Assembly (NCBI GenBank): GCA_036677445.1
Contig: JAVBWI010000027.1
Span: 1 to 64,000 of the forward strand
DNA: 64,000 nucleotides
Origin: JAVBWI01 sp036677445
GTDB lineage: Bacteria; Bacillota; Clostridia; Christensenellales; CAG-138
Direction: 5' to 3'
A program made the position numbers and the translations under genes. How positions within the stretch are numbered: position 1 is the stretch's first letter; every line of letters begins with the position of its first letter. Shown piece by piece: positions 62,355 to 64,000 of the stretch. The notes under the pieces are model-generated. The model worked only from the letters and a program-made list of their open reading frames with translations, searched no databases and was not told the origin of the DNA.

Positions 62355-62910
62355 AAATGCTCTCCCCCCGTTCTGTATTCATTCTACACGAAACCCTTTT
62401 CCCGCACCACCACTTCCCGGTTTCTTTCTGTCAACCGGCGGTTGCAGAGACCGAAAACATCAGGTTTGACACCCTCGCGCTGACAACTGACAAAACCGGC
62501 AAGCAGACTTGTCGGCTGTTATTCTTATGGTATCGCCACCTACGGTGGCGACGAAAGATTATTTTATTTAATAGCGGGCGGGCTCCGCCCCCCGCGCCCC
62601 CTGGGGTACGGATTTACTTATGTCGGCCCCCATGTACATCTGCCTCATAACATGCCGCCCTGTCGGCCTGCCCTTCAGGCATAATACACCAACCCATATA
62701 ATCCGTTAAAACCGGCGATATGTGCGCCGGTTTTGACACCTTGCACGGCCGCCGCCCGCAACCTTAATATGTCGCCTTCGGCGACATCAGTGGTACCCGA
62801 AGGGTGGAAAACACCGTAGTGTTTTTGGCGGCCGTGAAAAAAACCGTCCCGCCGTGCAAAGCACGACGGGACGTAAAACTCGCGCAAATGCTTGCATTTG
62901 CGCGAACAGG
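62355..62910. other. Hairpin-dense non-coding spacer
   Basis: Stem-loops include TCGCCACC-TAC-GGTGGCGA (62533-), AAAACCGGCG/CGCCGGTTTT (62707-), ATGTCGCC/GGCGACAT (62769-), CGTCCCG...CGGGACG and CGCAAATG/CATTTGCG (62882-). No protein gene recognised; open frames here read through these stems and have no ribosome-binding site. Confidence 0.6.
62837..62873 (-). terminator. Rho-independent terminator of purR
   Basis: On the minus strand CGTCCCGTCGTGC/GCACGGCGGGACG with a TTT loop, followed by GGTTTTTTT. Confidence 0.88.
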
Positions 62911-63735
62911 CTATGCCTGTTGTAGCCATTCCGCCGGGCGGATATCCGCGAAACCGGCTTCCTCATCCACCGTGCCCAGCGTCATCAGCGGGTAGTATTC
63001 CTGCACGCGCTTGACGCGCGGCTCCTGCGTGGCGACGATGACGCCGGTGCCGCATACCTGTACGTTAAACTCCTGCATCATGGCGACGAGCGCCTTCGCG
63101 GTGCCGCCTCCCTTCATAAAGTCGTCGATGATGAGCGCCTTCTGCCCCGCGACAAGGCTGCGCCTGGGCAGGCTCATGGTCTGCACCCGTTTGGAGGAGG
63201 CGCTCATGTAATTGAGCGTCACCACCGAGCCTTCGGAAATGCGGTTGTCCCGCCGCGCGGTCACAAGGGGCTTGCCCAGCGCCTTTGCGACCATCAGCGA
63301 GATGGGCACGCCCATGGACTCTACCGTCACCACCACATCCGGCTGCTGGCGATGAAATTTCTTTGCGAATATCTCGCCCATGCGGGTAAGCAGCCGCGGG
63401 TTGGAAAACAGGTCCACCGTGTAGAGGAAACCGCCCGCAAGGATACGCTCCTTTGTGGAAAGCTCCTTGCATAGTGTTTCCACGAACGCCGCATCCGCCG
63501 CATCCTCGTTGAACGGGAAAAAGCGCACGCCGCCCGCCGCGCCGTTGACGCTTTCCACCATGCCCTGGCCGTACTTTGCAAGCACGGTTCGTACGGTCGT
63601 GATGTCCTCGCTCAATGTGGATTTTGCACACCCGAACCACTCCACAAATTCCCGCAGCGTAAACAAACGCCCGGGTTCGCAACTTAACGCGCGCGTAATT
63701 GCAGCAACGCGCTCGCTCCGCTTCAATTTTTCCAT
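62911..63735 (-). CDS. purR: Pur operon repressor
   Basis: 274 residues. N-terminal winged helix (ERVAAITRALSCEPGRLFTL, CAKSTLSEDITTV) and a PRTase-like domain with the PRPP loop ALIIDDFMKGGGTAKAL, plus VTVESMGVPISLM and the conserved SSKRVQTMSL. Binds PRPP as effector and represses purine genes. An ATG 17 codons inside the longest frame aligns best with Bacillus PurR. It has a promoter with a PurBox-like site upstream, implying autoregulation. Confidence 0.95.
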   Translation of the reverse strand: MEKLKRSERVAAITRALSCEPGRLFTLREFVEWFGCAKSTLSEDITTVRTVLAKYGQGMVESVNGAAGGVRFFPFNEDAADAAFVETLCKELSTKERILAGGFLYTVDLFSNPRLLTRMGEIFAKKFHRQQPDVVVTVESMGVPISLMVAKALGKPLVTARRDNRISEGSVVTLNYMSASSKRVQTMSLPRRSLVAGQKALIIDDFMKGGGTAKALVAMMQEFNVQVCGTGVIVATQEPRVKRVQEYYPLMTLGTVDEEAGFADIRPAEWLQQA

Positions 63736-63836
63736 TGCTCGGCCATCCTTCCCCTTATTGAAATCTGATTGTATTGTGTGATGCATAGCATAGGCACGAC
63801 ACGCCGCGCCCTTGCGCGTGCCGGATTATTAGGAAC

Positions 63837-63865
63837 AGTATACCTAATTTCCCGCACGTTTACAA
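63837..63865 (-). promoter_or_regulatory. purR promoter
   Basis: Minus strand: -35 TTGTAA, 17-base spacer, -10 TATACT. Confidence 0.65.
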
Positions 63866-63879
63866 GTGCAAATTTAATG

Positions 63880-63892
63880 AACGTTCGGAAAA
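63880..63892 (-). promoter_or_regulatory. PurBox-like operator
   Basis: TTTTCCGAACGTT on the minus strand matches the Bacillus PurBox (AWWWCCGAACWWT) at all but two positions and lies just upstream of the purR -35. Confidence 0.6.
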
Positions 63893-63912
63893 TATCCCGG
63901 ATATGTTGAATC

Positions 63913-63971
63913 AAAAAAGCGGAGGCATTGCATTTCCCCTTCGCTGTTCCGATGCGCAGGATGCAGCCTCC
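63913..63971 (-). terminator. Terminator of the gene upstream of purR
   Basis: Minus strand: GGAGGC-TGCAT pairs with ATGCA-(AT)-GCCTCC over a long loop, followed by GCTTTTTT. Confidence 0.6.
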
Positions 63972-63978
63972 GGCCGCG

Positions 63979-64000
63979 TTACTTGCAAAGCTCTATCCGC
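63979..64000 (-). CDS. C-terminal tail of a gene entering from the right (tentative)
   Basis: Only the last codons may be present: ...R-I-E-L-C-K-stop, with TAA eight bases before the terminator stem. Too short to identify. Confidence 0.3.

Noticed and set aside
62675..62929. Small minus-strand frame between purR and the XRE gene
   Set aside because: Made of the terminator and other stem-loops; no start signal.

Overview
The window reads as chromosomal DNA of a GC-rich, spore-forming member of the Clostridia (Firmicutes). Evidence: a SpoIIID gene, the rpsF-ssb-rpsR operon, a PurR repressor with a PurBox-like site, a T-box riboswitch before ileS, YesM/YesN-type two-component regulation of CUT1 sugar transporters, strong Shine-Dalgarno sequences and many lipoprotein-type solute-binding proteins. 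The genus cannot be settled from the sequence alone. I saw no rRNA, tRNA, CRISPR array, prophage or transposase gene.

Region 1 (1-11.8 kb, all minus strand) is an organic-acid locus. It holds an iron-type alcohol dehydrogenase, a complete branched-chain-amino-acid-type ABC importer (binding protein, two permeases, two ATPases), a DapA-family lyase, a GntR/FCD regulator, an Ldh2-family oxidoreductase, a LarA-like racemase-domain protein, an AEC permease and the start of a malic enzyme. A palindrome with core ATTAAATTTAA lies at the upstream region of three of its transcription units and is a good candidate operator for the GntR protein.

Region 2 (12-25 kb, mostly plus strand) is a disaccharide phosphorolysis locus, most likely for N,N'-diacetylchitobiose. 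It has a YesM-type kinase, a CUT1 binding protein and two permeases, a YesN-type response regulator, a GH94 phosphorylase, a phosphohexomutase and NagB, with glmS convergent. Region 3 (25-28.8 kb) has folC, then a TetR regulator paired with a radical SAM protein; both promoters carry the half-site AACTAACC.

Region 4 (28.8-39.2 kb) is an L-rhamnose-type locus: rhaA, an arabinose/fucose-isomerase-like gene, a divergent AraC activator, rhaM, a CUT2 ABC importer, an extra degenerate twin ABC ATPase and a DeoR regulator. Region 5 (39.2-44.3 kb) has an 870-residue repeat-rich surface protein, a Cu/Zn superoxide dismutase and a DapB-like protein. Region 6 (44.3-53.2 kb) is mostly housekeeping: spoIIID, comF, recD2, an unrecognised membrane protein, an ECF sigma/membrane-protein pair, rpsR-ssb-rpsF, and a membrane GGDEF/EAL protein with both catalytic motifs degraded. 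Region 7 (53.4-64 kb) has an L,D-transpeptidase with three SH3 modules, an M14 peptidase, a second ECF sigma/SH3 membrane-protein pair, T-box plus eukaryote-like ileS, an XRE-type membrane regulator and purR.

Structured intergenic repeats stand out: three copies (plus a solo hairpin) of a roughly 170-230 bp multi-hairpin family, and a 165 bp MITE-like element in the glmS leader. Coordinates given here often differ from the longest open frame because starts were chosen by ribosome-binding site and family alignment.
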